DNA of 13,662 bases from DSSM01 sp964484125. Its GTDB lineage: Bacteria > Bacteroidota > Ignavibacteria > Tepidaquicellales > Tepidaquicellaceae. The DNA is taken from the NCBI GenBank assembly GCA_964484125.1, contig CAZAEK010000034.1, positions 1-13,662 on the forward strand. The letters run 5' to 3'. The notes below the pieces were generated by a model. That model was not told where the DNA came from, did not search any database, and saw only the letters and a list, made by a program, of their open reading frames with translations. The translations under genes were made by a program, and so were the position numbers. This document shows, piece after piece, positions 13,439 to 13,662 of this stretch (its first letter is position 1; every line of letters starts with the position of its first letter).

Positions 13439-13621
13439 TTATTTTATCAATACAAATTTCTTCACATCCGAAAAACGCTCTGCAGTCATTTTATAGAAAT
13501 ATACTCCGCTCGAAAGCCCTTCCGCATCAAACCTCACCTGATATGTCCCCGCCGGTTTATTTTCGTTGACGAGAGTCCTCACTTCCTTATCCGTTATATC
13601 GAAAACTTTAATAATTATCAA
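13439..13621 (-). pseudogene. T9SS type A C-terminal sorting domain fragment
   Basis: About 60 residues reading 'IKVFDITDKEVRTLVNENK', 'PAGTYQVRFDAEGLSSGVYF' and then 'KKFVLIK' at the stop. This is the second half of a type IX secretion C-terminal sorting domain, which directs cell-surface or secreted proteins through T9SS. The usual start of the domain (YPNPFNP-type) is missing. Upstream, at 13622 and beyond, the frame stays open but reads through a palindromic repeat to the window edge. The only start is a TTG at 13621, unlikely to be genuine. It is either the broken tail of a larger gene or a gene whose body lies beyond the window with a repeat inserted in it. Confidence 0.78.
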
Positions 13622-13622
13622 T

Positions 13623-13662
13623 GGATGACCCGGAGGGTACCCCCTGCCTATTCTGTCATTCC
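13623..13662. repeat. GC-rich palindromic repeat at window edge
   Basis: GGATGAC (13623-13629) and GTCATTCC (13655-13662) are near-complementary outer arms around GGGTACCC (13635-13642). It has the same 'ggaatgac' end as the repeat at 257-305 (there 'gggaatgac', 301-308). It appears to be a member of the dispersed intergenic palindrome family and may continue past the edge. Confidence 0.6.

Noticed and set aside
13324..13569. 81-codon plus-strand open frame
   Set aside because: Its larger part is antisense to the T9SS sorting-domain fragment, which is a clear family match; the plus-strand peptide resembles nothing.

Overview
The window looks like a metagenome-assembled contig from the Bacteroidota/Chlorobiota side of the FCB group, most likely an Ignavibacteria relative. 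The reasons are low-GC DNA, a type IX secretion (T9SS) C-terminal sorting domain of the 'GLSSGVYFYKM' kind, AT-rich translation starts with weak Shine-Dalgarno signals, and many short GC-rich palindromes between genes. Two runs of exactly 100 N mark scaffold joins of unknown length. The taxonomic placement is inference.

Layout. Positions 1-343 carry no gene: a 91-bp palindrome-rich tandem repeat (2.7 copies), then a palindrome that can fold as a three-way junction. Positions 344-6589 hold a tight seven-gene plus-strand operon: small thioredoxin-fold protein, ArsP-type permease, ACR3 arsenite exporter, thioredoxin-like lipoprotein, CcdA-like membrane electron carrier, a large eight-heme c-type cytochrome with a membrane C-terminus, and a second small thioredoxin-fold protein. 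Convergent to it are a phosphate-selective-type porin (6660-7754) and a cytosolic PAS-PAS histidine kinase (7876-9351). Positions 9488-10363 form a repeat region built around a tRNA-Asp gene. It contains upstream tRNA-Asp-like tandem copies whose arms are replaced by TCCCGA/TCGGGA palindromes, the genuine tRNA-Asp split by a gap, a GIY-YIG nuclease gene, and a second tRNA 3' end plus terminator plus broken GIY-YIG start. Next come a small outer-membrane beta-barrel protein, then PAP2-type phosphatase, DUF2461 protein and RsgA in one overlapping run. The window ends with a T9SS sorting-domain fragment on the minus strand that runs into another palindromic repeat.

How the genes may work together. 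ACR3 and the ArsP-like permease make the operon a metalloid (arsenic) efflux island. CcdA plus the lipoprotein thioredoxin would carry reductant across the inner membrane, either to keep CXXCH cysteines reduced for the adjacent octaheme protein or to reduce a periplasmic substrate. The octaheme protein with its five C-terminal membrane helices could exchange electrons between the quinone pool and the periplasm. Linking these into one arsenic-coupled redox system is a hypothesis from gene order. The two items most worth a second look are this operon and the tRNA-Asp/GIY-YIG/palindrome locus.
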